Shown: one piece after another, positions 15,725-24,502 of the stretch
Layout: every line of letters starts with the position of its first letter
Numbering within the stretch: the stretch's first letter is position 1
NCBI RefSeq assembly: GCF_030345095.1
Contig: NZ_CP128360.1
Location: forward strand, 2,170,001 to 2,234,000
DNA from: Solwaraspora sp. WMMA2056
GTDB taxonomy: Bacteria; Actinomycetota; Actinomycetes; Mycobacteriales; Micromonosporaceae
Reading direction: 5' to 3'
Length of the DNA stretch: 64,000 bases
Notes under the pieces: generated by a model
Database searches by the model: none
What the model saw: the letters and a program-made list of their open reading frames with translations, nothing else
Told to the model about the DNA's origin: nothing
Position numbers and translations under genes: made by a program

Positions 15725-15739
15725 TGAAAACGGTTGTCA
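15725..15739. promoter_or_regulatory. Zur box in divergent promoter
   Basis: TGAAAACGGTTGTCA is a 7-1-7 dyad with one mismatch, close to the actinobacterial Zur consensus as I know it (TGA-AA-x-TT-TCA pattern). It lies between the MRF start (15703) and the winged-helix start (15750). Zinc-bound Zur would repress both. Confidence 0.75.
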
Positions 15740-15749
15740 TTATAGCGGG

Positions 15750-16205
15750 ATGGACGCCGACGTACGACTCCGCCTCATCGCGTTGCTCGAGCGGTTGCTC
15801 GACGAGCCGCCCGCCGCCGGTACCCACCCGGCCGGACCGGTCGAGCTGGTCGATCCCGCCGCGCTGCGTATCTACCCGGACTCGCGGACCGTGTTCCTGG
15901 GGTTGGCCGAGATCGCGCTCACCCGGCGCGAGTTCGACCTGCTGCTCTGCCTGGCTGGTCGCCCCCGACAGGTCTTAACCCGGGAACAGCTGCTCGATCA
16001 GGTGTGGGGGCACCGGCGCAGTGGCCCACGCAGCGTCGACGTGCACGTGCGGCGGCTGCGCGCCAAGCTCGGTGACGACCTGCCCGTGGTGCGCACCATC
16101 CACGGGGTCGGCTACCGGTTGGACGGGGCCGTCCCGGTCGCGGTGCTACGCTCTAATGATAACGATTCCCATTATCACAGGAGTGTCCATGTCCCGACGA
16201 TGTGA
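15750..16205 (+). CDS. Winged-helix (OmpR C-terminal type) DNA-binding protein
   Basis: A 151-aa protein with a short N-terminal helix (MDADVRLRLIALLERLL), then a complete OmpR/PhoB-type winged helix at about 35-135. Its signatures are LTRREFDLLLCLAGRPRQVL, TREQLLDQVWGH, SVDVHVRRLRAKLG and VVRTIHGVGYRL. There is no receiver domain. It begins 11 bp after a Zur box, and its last 17 codons run through a second Zur-like box and past the rpmB start, overlapping it by 17 bp. It is probably a zinc-starvation-induced regulator; what it binds is unknown. Confidence 0.8.
   Translation: MDADVRLRLIALLERLLDEPPAAGTHPAGPVELVDPAALRIYPDSRTVFLGLAEIALTRREFDLLLCLAGRPRQVLTREQLLDQVWGHRRSGPRSVDVHVRRLRAKLGDDLPVVRTIHGVGYRLDGAVPVAVLRSNDNDSHYHRSVHVPTM
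16157..16177. promoter_or_regulatory. Zur-like box upstream of rpmB
   Basis: TGATAA and TTATCA form a dyad with a 9-bp centre. It sits 12 bp before the rpmB ATG and inside the 3' end of the winged-helix gene. The A+T-rich sequence in a GC-rich coding region, and the zinc-independent ribosomal genes behind it, support Zur control. The spacing differs from the 15725 box, so it is a weaker match. Confidence 0.6.
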
Positions 16206-16425
16206 CGTCACCGGCGCCACCCCTAGCTTCGGCAACGCCGTGTCCCACTCGCACCGGCGCACCCGCCGGCAGTGGCGACCCAACCTGCAACGGCACCGGT
16301 ACTGGCTGGCCGCCGAGCGCCGCTGGATCACCCTGACCCTCACCGCCGGAGCCATGCGGACCGTCGACCGTCGCGGCATCGAGGCCGTCGTCGCCGACCT
16401 GCGGGCGAAGGGAGCGCGGATCTGA
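16189..16425 (+). CDS. rpmB: 50S ribosomal protein L28, zinc-independent form
   Basis: A 78-aa L28. It opens [20 protein letters not shown], followed by [18 protein letters not shown] and ends near [19 protein letters not shown], all standard L28 landmarks. Only one Cys is present (CDVTG), so the two CxxC zinc knuckles of the C+ form are absent. Such C- paralogues replace the zinc-binding protein during zinc limitation. An ACAGGAG site precedes the ATG. The stop overlaps the rpmG start (TGATG). Confidence 0.93.
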   Translation: MSRRCDVTGATPSFGNAVSHSHRRTRRQWRPNLQRHRYWLAAERRWITLTLTAGAMRTVDRRGIEAVVADLRAKGARI

Positions 16426-16592
16426 TGGCCCGACAGACCGCCCTCCGCCCGGTGATCAAGCTGCGCAGCACCGAAGGCACCGGCTACACGTACGTCACCC
16501 GGAAGAACCGCCGCAACGATCCGGACCGGCTGGTGCTACGCAAGTACGACCCGGTGCTGCGCCGCCACGTGCTGTTCCGCGAGGAGCGCTGA
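16425..16592 (+). CDS. rpmG: 50S ribosomal protein L33, zinc-independent form
   Basis: A 55-aa L33: [18 protein letters not shown], then [19 protein letters not shown] and [17 protein letters not shown]. It has no Cys, so it is the C- paralogue. The start overlaps the L28 stop by one base. The other members of some Zur-controlled sets (S14, S18, L31) are not present here. Confidence 0.93.
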   Translation: MARQTALRPVIKLRSTEGTGYTYVTRKNRRNDPDRLVLRKYDPVLRRHVLFREER

Positions 16593-16884
16593 GCGTTCCC
16601 GGCGAGTGCCGGCCGCCGCGCGGCGAGCGTCGAGGAGTCGCGCGGGAAACGCCGGGATCACCCGGGGAAATTTGACGGGCCGGCGGATGTCGGGCACGGT
16701 GGGTGGCAGACGGCCGCCGACCGACCCAGTACCTGGAGCTTCCGCCGCCCGCCCTGACCGCCCGCCGCGCCCTGTCCGCCGCGCCGTCAGAAATCCCGCA
16801 GATCCCGATCCCGCCGCACGCCGATCGTGTGGTGTCGCGTGCCGGGCACGCCCGCCGGTGACCATAACCAGCCGAGGAGTCGCA
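16593..16884. other. Intergenic region after rpmG
   Basis: A 292-bp spacer between rpmG and the HesB-like gene. I see no credible gene or strong hairpin. GAGGAG at 16874-16879 is the ribosome-binding site of the next gene. Confidence 0.5.
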
Positions 16885-17169
16885 ATGCTGACCATGACCG
16901 ACAACGCCGTGTTCGTGATCCGGGAGATCGCCGCGCAGCAGCAGGCGCCGGAGAGCGCCGGACTGCGGATCGCCGCCGACCCGACCGCAGGTTCGCTCAC
17001 GCTCACCCTCGCCGACCAGCCGGACACCGGTGACCAGGTGGTGGACTCCTCCGGTGCCCGGGTCTTTCTCGACCCCGACGCCGCCGCCATGCTGCAGGAC
17101 AAGGCTCTCGACGCGGCCGTCGACGACGACGGCGGGGTGCGGTTCGGCATCGCCAGCCAGGCCGGCTGA
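16885..17169 (+). CDS. HesB/IscA-fold protein lacking all cysteines
   Basis: A 94-aa protein with the A-type carrier fold pattern: an N-terminal helix (MLTMTDNAVFVIREIAAQQ), a GLRI strand, a VDSSGARVFLDPDAAAML segment (matching the VxxxGxxxxVD region of IscA) and a closing GVRFGI strand. IscA proteins use three Cys to carry Fe-S clusters, but this one has none, so cluster delivery by the known mechanism is excluded. Such Cys-free members appear in actinomycetes; their role is unknown to me. ATG 16885 has a GAGGAG site 5 bp upstream. It is probably monocistronic. Confidence 0.75.
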   Translation: MLTMTDNAVFVIREIAAQQQAPESAGLRIAADPTAGSLTLTLADQPDTGDQVVDSSGARVFLDPDAAAMLQDKALDAAVDDDGGVRFGIASQAG

Positions 17170-17270
17170 GTCGACGTCCGGTCCGCCGGGACCGTCCACC
17201 TGGTCAGGTCCCTTGTAAACTCGCCGACAGCCTACCGAGCAACATCCGTACGGGACGATAGATTCCGCCG

Positions 17271-19604
17271 GTGGCAGCAGACCGTCCGGTGCCGGCGCGG
17301 CCCCGACGAGCCGGTACGGCGGCCCTCGGCGTCGGCGTCGGGGCCGCCACGGTCGAGGTCGTCTGGCTCGTCGCCGGTGGACCGGCGGCGGCGCTCGCCA
17401 GCGACCTCGGCGCCACCGTCGTCGCGGGCTGCGCCACCGTCGCCTGCGCCGAGACCGCCGGTCGGCACCCGCCGGCGCTGCGCCGCTTCTGGCTGCTGCT
17501 GGCGGCCACCATGGGGCTGGCCGCCGCCGGCCGTACCATCTGGACGGTCAACCGGCTCGGTGCCGACGGGCTGCCGCACACCCCGCTGATCGGCGCGGTC
17601 TTCGTCGCCGGCATCGTCACCGGCACCGCCGCGCTGCTGTCGGCGGTGTCCGCGCCCCGCAGCGGGCTGGGCCGGGCCCGGGTGGTGCTCGACGGGGTGA
17701 TCGTCGGACTCGCGCTCGTCCCGGTCGCCTGGGTCGTGGTCTACCGGGACATGGCCGGTGCCGACCTGGACGGCACCGCCCGCAGCCTGGGCATGTTCTA
17801 CCCGATGCTGGACCTGATCCAGCTCGTCGTGCTGATCTCGGTCGCCGCGCCGGCACGCCCACTGTGGCCGCCGCTGACCCTGCTCGGCGCCAGCCTCGCC
17901 CTGCGCGCCGGAGCCGACGCGGTGTACGTGTCGCTGATCGCCCAGGGGCAGTACCAGGCCGGGCATCCGATCGACGTCTGCTGGCCGTTGAGCTACCTGC
18001 TGGTCGCCTGCGCCAGCCGCTACCCGCCCCCGGCCGACCTTGGCCGCCTCGACGAGACCGCCGAACCCGCGCCGATACCGTGGTGGCGGGTGGCGCTGCC
18101 GTACCTGACGGTGGGGGCGGCGATCGTGGCGATCGTCGTCGCCGGGCAACCCGTACCGGTGGTGCAGGGCAGTGCGGTGGCGCTGCTCGCGGCGCTCGCC
18201 CTGCGTCAGGCGTTGGCCGCCAACGAGAACCGGCGGCTGGCCGCGCGGCTGCGGCAACTCGCCTACACCGACCAGTTGACCGGCCTGCCGAACCGGCTGC
18301 TGTTCACCCGGCGGCTCCGGCAGGCCATCGTCGCCCGACGTGGGCACGGCGACCAGCCGGGAGAGCCGTACCCGGATTCCGTGGCCGACCCCGACCGGGC
18401 CGCCGTCGCGGTCCTGCTGCTCGACCTCGACGGGTTCAAACAGGTCAACGACCGGTTCGGCCATGCCAGCGGCGACGCCGTACTGGCCGAGGTCGCGACC
18501 CGGATGCGGGCGGTCGTGGCCGGCGCGGGGCTGACCGCCCGGCTCGGCGGCGACGAGTTCGCCGTCCTGCTCGACCCGTCGGCCGGCCCGGAGCCGGACC
18601 GCCGTGACGATCCGGCGGCCGATCCCGAACGGCTGGCGCAGCGGCTGCTGGCCGCGCTCGCCGACGGCAGCGGCACGTCGGCGAGCATCGGCATCGCCGC
18701 GTATGGGCCGCAGCACACCGGTGACGCCGACCTGCTGCGTGACGCCGACATCGCCATGTACGCGGCGAAGGCGGCCGGCAAGTCGGCGTACCGGTTCTGC
18801 ACGCCGGCCCTGCGGGAGGCGGCGGTGACCCGCGCCGACCTGATCGCCGACCTGCGCCGCGCGGTCGACGACGGCGACCAGTTCGAGCTGGCGTACCAGC
18901 CGATCGTCGAGGTCGGCAGCGGGGTGGTCCGGGCGGCCGAGGCGCTCGTACGGTGGCGGCATCCCCGGCACGGGCTGCTCAGCCCCGCCCGGTTCCTGCC
19001 GCTGGCCGAGGAGACCGGGCTGGTGCTGCCGCTGGACCGGTGGGTGCTCGCCGCCGCCTGCCGGGACGCGGCGTCCTGGCAGGACCTGGCGCCGGGCATG
19101 TCGGTGGCGGTGAACCTGGCCCCGGCCCATCTGCTCCGTGCCGATCTGGTCGGTACGGTCGACGAGGCGCTGACGGCGGCCGGGCTCGCACCGGCCGGGC
19201 TGACCCTGGAGCTGACCGAGACGGCGTTGATCGACAGCGCCGACGAGGTGCTCGCCGGCCTGCGCCGGCTGCGGGAGCTGCGGGTACGGATCTCGATCGA
19301 CGACTTCGGCACCGGCTACTCGTCGCTGAGTTACCTGCACCGGTTGCCGGCCACCGACCTGAAGATCGACCGCAGTTTCGTCGACCGGCTCGACACCCGG
19401 GACGCGACCGCGTACGCGACGGTCGAGATGGTCACCCGGTTGGCGGATGCGTTCGGGCTGGTCGTGGTCGCCGAGGGGGTGGAGACCGAGACGCAGCACC
19501 GGGCGGTCGCGGCGATCGGCTGCCCACGCGGGCAGGGCTACCGGTACGGCCGGCCGCAGCCGGTCGCCGACCTGCGGCGGCTGCTCGCCGTACCGCCGAG
19601 GTGA
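17271..19604 (+). CDS. Membrane GGDEF-EAL bifunctional c-di-GMP protein
   Basis: A 777-aa protein. About residues 15-310 hold about ten hydrophobic segments in a membrane sensor domain. The diguanylate cyclase domain keeps GGDEF at about 426-430, with LLLDLDGFKQVNDRFGHASGD before it. The phosphodiesterase domain keeps EAL (EALVRW, about 557) plus DDFGTGYSSL, LKIDRSFV and VVAEGVE. Both sites look intact. The inhibitory RxxD site before GGDEF reads A-x-x-G, so product inhibition is likely lost. It sets c-di-GMP, which controls development in actinomycetes. GTG 17271 is the longest start; no clear ribosome-binding site. Confidence 0.9.
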   Translation: MAADRPVPARPRRAGTAALGVGVGAATVEVVWLVAGGPAAALASDLGATVVAGCATVACAETAGRHPPALRRFWLLLAATMGLAAAGRTIWTVNRLGADGLPHTPLIGAVFVAGIVTGTAALLSAVSAPRSGLGRARVVLDGVIVGLALVPVAWVVVYRDMAGADLDGTARSLGMFYPMLDLIQLVVLISVAAPARPLWPPLTLLGASLALRAGADAVYVSLIAQGQYQAGHPIDVCWPLSYLLVACASRYPPPADLGRLDETAEPAPIPWWRVALPYLTVGAAIVAIVVAGQPVPVVQGSAVALLAALALRQALAANENRRLAARLRQLAYTDQLTGLPNRLLFTRRLRQAIVARRGHGDQPGEPYPDSVADPDRAAVAVLLLDLDGFKQVNDRFGHASGDAVLAEVATRMRAVVAGAGLTARLGGDEFAVLLDPSAGPEPDRRDDPAADPERLAQRLLAALADGSGTSASIGIAAYGPQHTGDADLLRDADIAMYAAKAAGKSAYRFCTPALREAAVTRADLIADLRRAVDDGDQFELAYQPIVEVGSGVVRAAEALVRWRHPRHGLLSPARFLPLAEETGLVLPLDRWVLAAACRDAASWQDLAPGMSVAVNLAPAHLLRADLVGTVDEALTAAGLAPAGLTLELTETALIDSADEVLAGLRRLRELRVRISIDDFGTGYSSLSYLHRLPATDLKIDRSFVDRLDTRDATAYATVEMVTRLADAFGLVVVAEGVETETQHRAVAAIGCPRGQGYRYGRPQPVADLRRLLAVPPR

Positions 19605-19637
19605 TCAGAAAACGATGTGGAAATTCTACAAGCGACC

Positions 19638-19666
19638 TTGGCGGCGATGATCGTCGGGGCTATAGT
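19638..19666 (+). promoter_or_regulatory. Sigma-70-like promoter for the methyltransferase gene
   Basis: -35 TTGGCG (19638-19643), a 17-bp spacer and -10 TATAGT (19661-19666). Transcription would begin near 19673, giving a leader of about 33 nt before the GTG at 19706, which is preceded by GAGGA. Confidence 0.5.
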
Positions 19667-19705
19667 GCGAACCGTTCGTTCATGCCCGAATCGTGAGGAT
19701 GCACC

Positions 19706-20515
19706 GTGGTCGACGACCCCTCGAACGGGCCCGCTCCAGCGCCCAAGCTGGACACCACCGTTCCGCAGACCGCCCGGATCTGGAACTACCTGCTCGGCGG
19801 CAAGGACAACTACGCCGTCGACCGGGAGGTCGGCGACCAGATCCGCGACGCCTTCCCGGAGATGGCGCAGAACGCCCGGCTGTCCCGGGACTTCCTGGCC
19901 CGCGCGGTGCGCCACCTGGCCGGCCCCGCCGGCGTCCGCCAGTTTCTCGACATCGGCACCGGCCTGCCGACCGCCGACAACACCCACGAGGTCGCCCAGG
20001 CGGTGGCACCCGAGGCCCGGATCGTCTACGTCGACAACGACCCGCTGGTGCTGGTGCACGCCCGGGCCCTGCTGACCAGCACCCCGCAGGGCGTCACCGA
20101 CTACATCGACGCCGACCTGCGCGATCCGGAGTCGATCCTGCGGGAGGCCGGCCGTACCCTCGACTTCAGCCAGCCGGTCGCGCTGATGCTGATGGGGATT
20201 CTCGGTCACATCGCCGACGACGACGATGCCGCAGGCATCGTCGGCCGCCTGCTCGACGCGTTGCCGTCCGGCAGCTACCTGGCCCTCTACGACGGTGCCG
20301 ACACCAGTCCCGGCGTGGTCGAGGCCGCCCGGATCTGGAACGAATCGGCCAACCCGCAGTACCACCTGCGCAGCCCACAGCGGATCAGCCGGTTCTTCGA
20401 CGGGCTCGACCTGGTCGAGCCGGGGGTGGCACCGGTGAACCGCTGGCGGCCGGAGCCGGACCAGGCGCGGCTACCCGAATCCGACCAGTACTGCGGCGTC
20501 GGCCGCAAGCCGTAG
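19706..20515 (+). CDS. SAM-dependent methyltransferase (DUF574 / Methyltransf_19)
   Basis: A 269-aa protein of the actinobacterial DUF574 family. The entry motif is TTVPQTARIWNYLLGGKDNY with AVDREVGD after it. The SAM-binding loop is QFLDIGTGLPTADNTHEVAQ, the acidic end of beta-2 is VYVDNDPLVL, and PVALMLMGILGHIADDD follows. Substrates of this large family are mostly unknown. Many copies per genome, often beside Scr1-type XRE regulators, is the known pattern, and one starts 14 bp downstream here. The GTG has a GAGGA ribosome-binding site. Confidence 0.88.
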   Translation: MVDDPSNGPAPAPKLDTTVPQTARIWNYLLGGKDNYAVDREVGDQIRDAFPEMAQNARLSRDFLARAVRHLAGPAGVRQFLDIGTGLPTADNTHEVAQAVAPEARIVYVDNDPLVLVHARALLTSTPQGVTDYIDADLRDPESILREAGRTLDFSQPVALMLMGILGHIADDDDAAGIVGRLLDALPSGSYLALYDGADTSPGVVEAARIWNESANPQYHLRSPQRISRFFDGLDLVEPGVAPVNRWRPEPDQARLPESDQYCGVGRKP

Positions 20516-20529
20516 CCGCCGCCATCATC

Positions 20530-21399
20530 GTGGTCGGGCAGCACGGGCAGCCGACCGGCGGACCTACGGTCCGCCGGATGCAGCTCGGTGCCCGGCTGCG
20601 CCGGCTGCGGGAGGCGAACGGGGTCAGCCGGGAGGACGCCGGTTGGGCGATCCGGGCCTCCGAGTCCAAGATCAGCCGGATGGAGCTGGGCCGGGTCGGA
20701 TTCAAGGAACGCGACGTCGACGACCTGCTCACCCTCTACGGCGTCGTCGACCTCGCCGAGCGGACGGCGCTGACCACCCTCGCCCGGGAGACGAACCAGC
20801 CGGGCTGGTGGCACCCGTACGCCGACCTGCTGCCCACCTGGTTCCAGTACTACCTGGACCTCGAATCGGCGGCCAGCCTGATCCGTACGTACGAGATCCA
20901 GTTCGTGCCGGGGCTGCTGCAGACCGAGGAGTACGCGCGGGCCGTCGTCAGCATCGGGTTCAGCGGCTCCGGTGCCGCCGAGGTGGAGCGGCGGGTCGAG
21001 CTGCGGATGGCCCGCAAGCGGGTGCTCGACCGACCGGACGCGCGGATCTGGGCGGTGGTCGACGAGGCGGTGCTGTGCCGGCCGATCGGCGGGACCCGGG
21101 TGCTGCGCGGTCAGATCGAAGCGCTCGCCCAGATCAGCGAGCTGCCGGGCGTACGGCTGCAGGTGGTGCCGTTCCGCAGCGGCGGCCACGCCGCCGCCGG
21201 CGGTGCCTTCAGCATCCTGCGCTTCCCGGAGCAGGAACTGGCCGACGTGGTCTACCTGGAGCACCTGACCAGCGCGCTCTACCTGGACAAGCGGGAGGAC
21301 GTCGACCGGTACGCGGCCGCCGTCGGCCGGCTGTTCATCGAGGCCGAACCGCCCGACGCCAGCCGCGACCTGCTGCACCGCGCCCTACGCGACCTGTGA
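20530..21399 (+). CDS. Scr1-type XRE regulator (HTH + DUF5753)
   Basis: A 289-aa one-component regulator. The N-terminal Cro/C1 helix-turn-helix (about 17-70) shows LGARLRRLREANGVSREDAG and IRASESKISRMELGR. The DUF5753 domain follows (about 105-285), with FVPGLLQTEEYARA and the closing LEHLTSALYLD. Family members usually carry PTVRRRQLGARL just before the helix-turn-helix. PTVRRMQLGARL is present upstream, so I prefer the GTG at 20530 to the ATG at 20578. These proteins often pair with a small DUF397 protein, which is not adjacent here. It probably regulates itself and the methyltransferase. Confidence 0.85.
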   Translation: MVGQHGQPTGGPTVRRMQLGARLRRLREANGVSREDAGWAIRASESKISRMELGRVGFKERDVDDLLTLYGVVDLAERTALTTLARETNQPGWWHPYADLLPTWFQYYLDLESAASLIRTYEIQFVPGLLQTEEYARAVVSIGFSGSGAAEVERRVELRMARKRVLDRPDARIWAVVDEAVLCRPIGGTRVLRGQIEALAQISELPGVRLQVVPFRSGGHAAAGGAFSILRFPEQELADVVYLEHLTSALYLDKREDVDRYAAAVGRLFIEAEPPDASRDLLHRALRDL

Positions 21400-21433
21400 C
21401 CCAGCTACCCACCGTCGTCCCGCGTCCGCCTGC

Positions 21434-23083
21434 CTATTCGGTGGTCAAGCCCAGGCTGACCAGTACCGCCCCCTGGTAGAGCACCAGCGGCTCGCCGGTG
21501 CCGTCCCGGCGGACCAGCACCAGGGCATCCTCCGGCCCCGGCGGACGGCTGCCCCCGCGATCCGACCGCAGCGAGACGAGCAGGTACGCGCCGTCGGGGG
21601 TCGCCAGCACACCACCCACCCGCTGCCCGGAGCCGCCGCCGGTGGCGATCTCGGTGCGGTGGCCCGCGCCGTCGGTGAGCAGCACCCGGTCGACGCGCAG
21701 CTCGCCGTCCTCGTCGTGCAGATCGTGCAGCACCGTGCCGTCCGGGAACGCGGTCCGGGGAGTCGCCAGCGATCCGGCGGTGGTGACGGTGCCGGCTGTG
21801 TCGATGGTCATGGCGTCACCGCTGGGCCCCAGCCGCAGCGCCGCCAGGGACGCCCCGGTCGAGGGCAGAACCGTGGCCGACGACACCCCCCGCAGGTCGG
21901 GGCCCGGCCGTGCGGTCGCGCTCGCCAGATCGACCGACCAGACCCGGTTGGGCAGGTCGGCGTCGCGGCGCACATCCGCGTCGTACGGCAGCTCGACGAC
22001 CAGCGCCGCCTCGCCGGCCACCGCGACGGCGAGGCTGCCCGCCACCGGGGGCAGATCGGTCGGACCTGGCCGGCCCGCGTCACCGGCCGGGGCGGTCGGC
22101 GACGTACCGGCGGGCGACGCACCGGCCGGCTCGGGTGCCTCCGTCACCGGCACCACCGACCCCGATGTCAGGTCCAGCACCGCCAACCGCCGGGCACCGG
22201 ACCCGGTCTCCTCCACCAGCGCGTACCGGCCGGCCGGCGCGAACGTCACGTCGCCGACCGGGCTGAGCAGGGTGCGGACCACGCCGTCGGGCTGGACCAC
22301 GCTCACCGCCCGCAACCCGTCCCGCAGGTGTGTCACGGCGAACCCGGCGTCGGTGAAGACCCCGGAGACGAAGGTACGGGCGACCTCGACCGTCGGGCGC
22401 CAACTCCCGTCGGCCGTGTCCGCGATGATCAGCCGCGCCGGCCGCTCGTCGGTCAGCGCGGCCAGCAGCCGTCCGTCCGGTGCGGCGGCGAACGGGTAGG
22501 TGGGCAGCGAGATCGCCGGGCTGACGGCCCCGGTGGTCAGGTCGACCCCGCCGAACCGGTCGCCCGGTCGCTCCTGCCAGATCACGCCGCCGTGCTCGGC
22601 GACGACGCAGGCCGCCTCCACCGCCGGCTGCTCGACCGTGCCGTCCGGGCGAACGATCAGGCAGCGGGGCCCGGTGATCGACAACTGCGGGCCGACCCCG
22701 GTCGCGGTCCGGAGGTAGACGTGGTCGGGCAGTGCGACGTCGATGATCCGGCCGTCGGTGAGCAGGGCGGCCCGTCGGTCCTCGGCGAGCCCGTCGGCGA
22801 CGGTCGGGAAGCGGGGGTCGCCGAGTGCGATCTCGGCATGGCGGCGGTCGGGTGCCACCCCGGCGATCTCGTCGCCGAAGCGCTCCACCGCCACCAGCCC
22901 GGTCAGGTCGGTACGGCGTTCGTCGGCCACCGCCACGGCGAACACCGCCGGACCGAGCCCACGGACCTGCTCCGGCAGCTGCCCGACGCGGGCCGGCAAC
23001 TGCGACGCGCCCCCGTCGACACAGCCGGCGGTCGTCACCACCAGCACCGTCGTCGCGACCACTGCCCACCATCGTCGTGCCAT
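21434..23083 (-). CDS. Lipoprotein with beta-propeller-like repeats
   Basis: A 549-aa secreted lipoprotein. The signal is short (MARRWWAVVATTVLVVTTAGC) with a lipobox TAGC, so Cys21 would be lipidated. The body is rich in repeating strands of the form DG-x-hydrophobic or AAPDGRLLAAL, TFAPAGRYALVEE and ATPDGAYLLVSL, in the manner of TolB/WD40-like propeller blades. A Pro/Ala-rich insert lies near residue 320-345. No catalytic motif is visible. It probably binds a ligand at the cell surface. It is convergent with the XRE gene and stands alone. Confidence 0.72.
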   Translation of the reverse strand: MARRWWAVVATTVLVVTTAGCVDGGASQLPARVGQLPEQVRGLGPAVFAVAVADERRTDLTGLVAVERFGDEIAGVAPDRRHAEIALGDPRFPTVADGLAEDRRAALLTDGRIIDVALPDHVYLRTATGVGPQLSITGPRCLIVRPDGTVEQPAVEAACVVAEHGGVIWQERPGDRFGGVDLTTGAVSPAISLPTYPFAAAPDGRLLAALTDERPARLIIADTADGSWRPTVEVARTFVSGVFTDAGFAVTHLRDGLRAVSVVQPDGVVRTLLSPVGDVTFAPAGRYALVEETGSGARRLAVLDLTSGSVVPVTEAPEPAGASPAGTSPTAPAGDAGRPGPTDLPPVAGSLAVAVAGEAALVVELPYDADVRRDADLPNRVWSVDLASATARPGPDLRGVSSATVLPSTGASLAALRLGPSGDAMTIDTAGTVTTAGSLATPRTAFPDGTVLHDLHDEDGELRVDRVLLTDGAGHRTEIATGGGSGQRVGGVLATPDGAYLLVSLRSDRGGSRPPGPEDALVLVRRDGTGEPLVLYQGAVLVSLGLTTE

Positions 23084-23180
23084 CCCCGCATTGTGATCTT
23101 CGGGGGCAAGTTCCGCGACCGCAGCGCCGGCCGCACGCCGGGACGGCCGCTCTCAGGTCACGACGGCCGGCCGGCCGGTC

Positions 23181-23933
23181 TCACGGCACGGCGACCGGGG
23201 CGCCGAAGCGGACCGGTACGCCGGGGGAGTAGAGCACACTCACCGGTGGTCCGTCCGGGGCGGGCAGCCCGGCGGCGACGAGCAGGCCGTCGTCCAGGTC
23301 CACCAGCTCCGCCCGGTGCAACGGCCACCGAGGGTGGTCGTTCGGCAGGTAGCGGGTCCGGCCGTACACCCGCTCGTGCAGACCCCAGCGGGCGGTGAGG
23401 AAATGCTCCAGCGGGGTCGGCTCGGCGATCGGCGCGCCGACCCGGACCGACATCCGGCTGGCCGCGCCGCGCGGCCCCGGCCACCGCCGCCGGCACCGGT
23501 AGGTGAGGGTGTCACCGGTGCGGTCCAGCCGCATCCACGACCACCGGTACGGCAGCCGCAGGCTGGCCAACGCCACCAGCACCGGCACCAGCCGGGCCGC
23601 GTCCAGCGAGCGGAACACCACGGCCCGCCGACCCGCGTCGTCCACCGAGTAGAGCCGTACGTTGGTCTCGCAGAAGGTCCCCAGGTACGGGATGCCGGGC
23701 CCGGCGAACATGCCGACGCCGACCATCCGGAACCCGATCAGCCCGACGTAGGTGACGCCGTCGACGGTGTCCGGCCGGGTGCCGGGCGGTAGCAGCCCGG
23801 CGACCACCGACGGGTCCACCGGCCAGTGCAGGAACGCCAGATCGTGCCAGCTCTGCACGAGCACCGGGCGGCGGACCGGCCGGGTGGCGGTCGGGGTGAT
23901 CGGCTCACACGGCGGTCGGCCAGCAGCGGGCAT
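23181..23933 (-). CDS. DUF2071 (YqjF-like) protein
   Basis: A 250-aa cytoplasmic protein of the DUF2071/YqjF family. It shows an N-terminal WHDLAFLHWPVDPSVVAGLLPPGT, matching the usual W-x-x-L-x-F-hW-x-V motif. Next come YVGLIGFRMVG and FCETNVRLYSVDDAGRRAVVFRSLDA, and a late HFLTARWGLH segment. The fold is acetoacetate decarboxylase-like, and no member has a firm function that I know. ATG 23933 is the family-consistent start. The spacer to the divergent F420-like gene is 69 bp. Confidence 0.8.
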   Translation of the reverse strand: MPAAGRPPCEPITPTATRPVRRPVLVQSWHDLAFLHWPVDPSVVAGLLPPGTRPDTVDGVTYVGLIGFRMVGVGMFAGPGIPYLGTFCETNVRLYSVDDAGRRAVVFRSLDAARLVPVLVALASLRLPYRWSWMRLDRTGDTLTYRCRRRWPGPRGAASRMSVRVGAPIAEPTPLEHFLTARWGLHERVYGRTRYLPNDHPRWPLHRAELVDLDDGLLVAAGLPAPDGPPVSVLYSPGVPVRFGAPVAVP

Positions 23934-24002
23934 GGGATCATTGTGCCGGTCCGGTCCAGATGCGCCCGCAGGTCGTGGGCGCCGACCCGAGGGAGCCCAC
24001 CC

Positions 24003-24470
24003 GTGGCACGTGCCATCGCGACGAACACCCGGGTCGACCGGGCCGGGCTGGTGGATTTCCTGCGGACCCGGCACCGGGCGGTGCTGACCACGACCCGGGC
24101 CGACGGTCGCCCGCAGTCCTCGCCGGTGACCTGCGGCGTCGACACCGACGGGCGGCTGGTCGTCGCCACCTACCCGGACCGGGCCAAGGCGGTGAACATC
24201 CGCCGCGACCCCACGGTGTCGGCGGTGGTGCTCTCCGACGACTGGAACGGGCCGTGGGTGCAGGTCGACGGCACCGCCACCGTCGTCGACCTGCCGCAGG
24301 CGTTGGACGGGCTCGTCGAGTACTACCGCTGCATCGCCGGCGAACACCCGGACTGGGACGAGTACCGCGAGGCGATGCGGCGGCAGGGCAAGTCGTTGAT
24401 CCGGCTGACCATCGACAGGTGGGGGCCGGTCGCCACCGGTGGCTTCCCGCCCCACCTCGCCGACGCCTGA
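24003..24470 (+). CDS. F420-/FMN-dependent PPOX-class oxidoreductase
   Basis: A 155-aa split-barrel flavin/deazaflavin protein. The sequence has FLRTRHRAVLTTTRADGRPQ then SSPVT, strand VVATYPDRAKAVNIRRDP (the conserved K-x-x-N-hydrophobic-R-x-x-P of the F420 class) and WVQVDGTATVV. These features favour the F420-dependent TIGR03618-type group, which reduces quinones, biliverdin or other substrates. GTG 24003 has GAGGGAG 7 bp upstream. It is monocistronic, convergent with a small membrane-protein gene. Confidence 0.85.
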   Translation: MARAIATNTRVDRAGLVDFLRTRHRAVLTTTRADGRPQSSPVTCGVDTDGRLVVATYPDRAKAVNIRRDPTVSAVVLSDDWNGPWVQVDGTATVVDLPQALDGLVEYYRCIAGEHPDWDEYREAMRRQGKSLIRLTIDRWGPVATGGFPPHLADA

Positions 24471-24502
24471 CCGGTACGGGTCACCCGGGACCGGTTCCGG
24501 TC
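24468..24502. terminator. Paired hairpins between convergent genes
   Basis: TGACC-ggtacg-GGTCA (24468-24483) and GACCGG-tt-CCGGTC (24489-24502) follow each other between the two stops, overlapping both genes' ends. They are likely a shared terminator. Confidence 0.45.
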
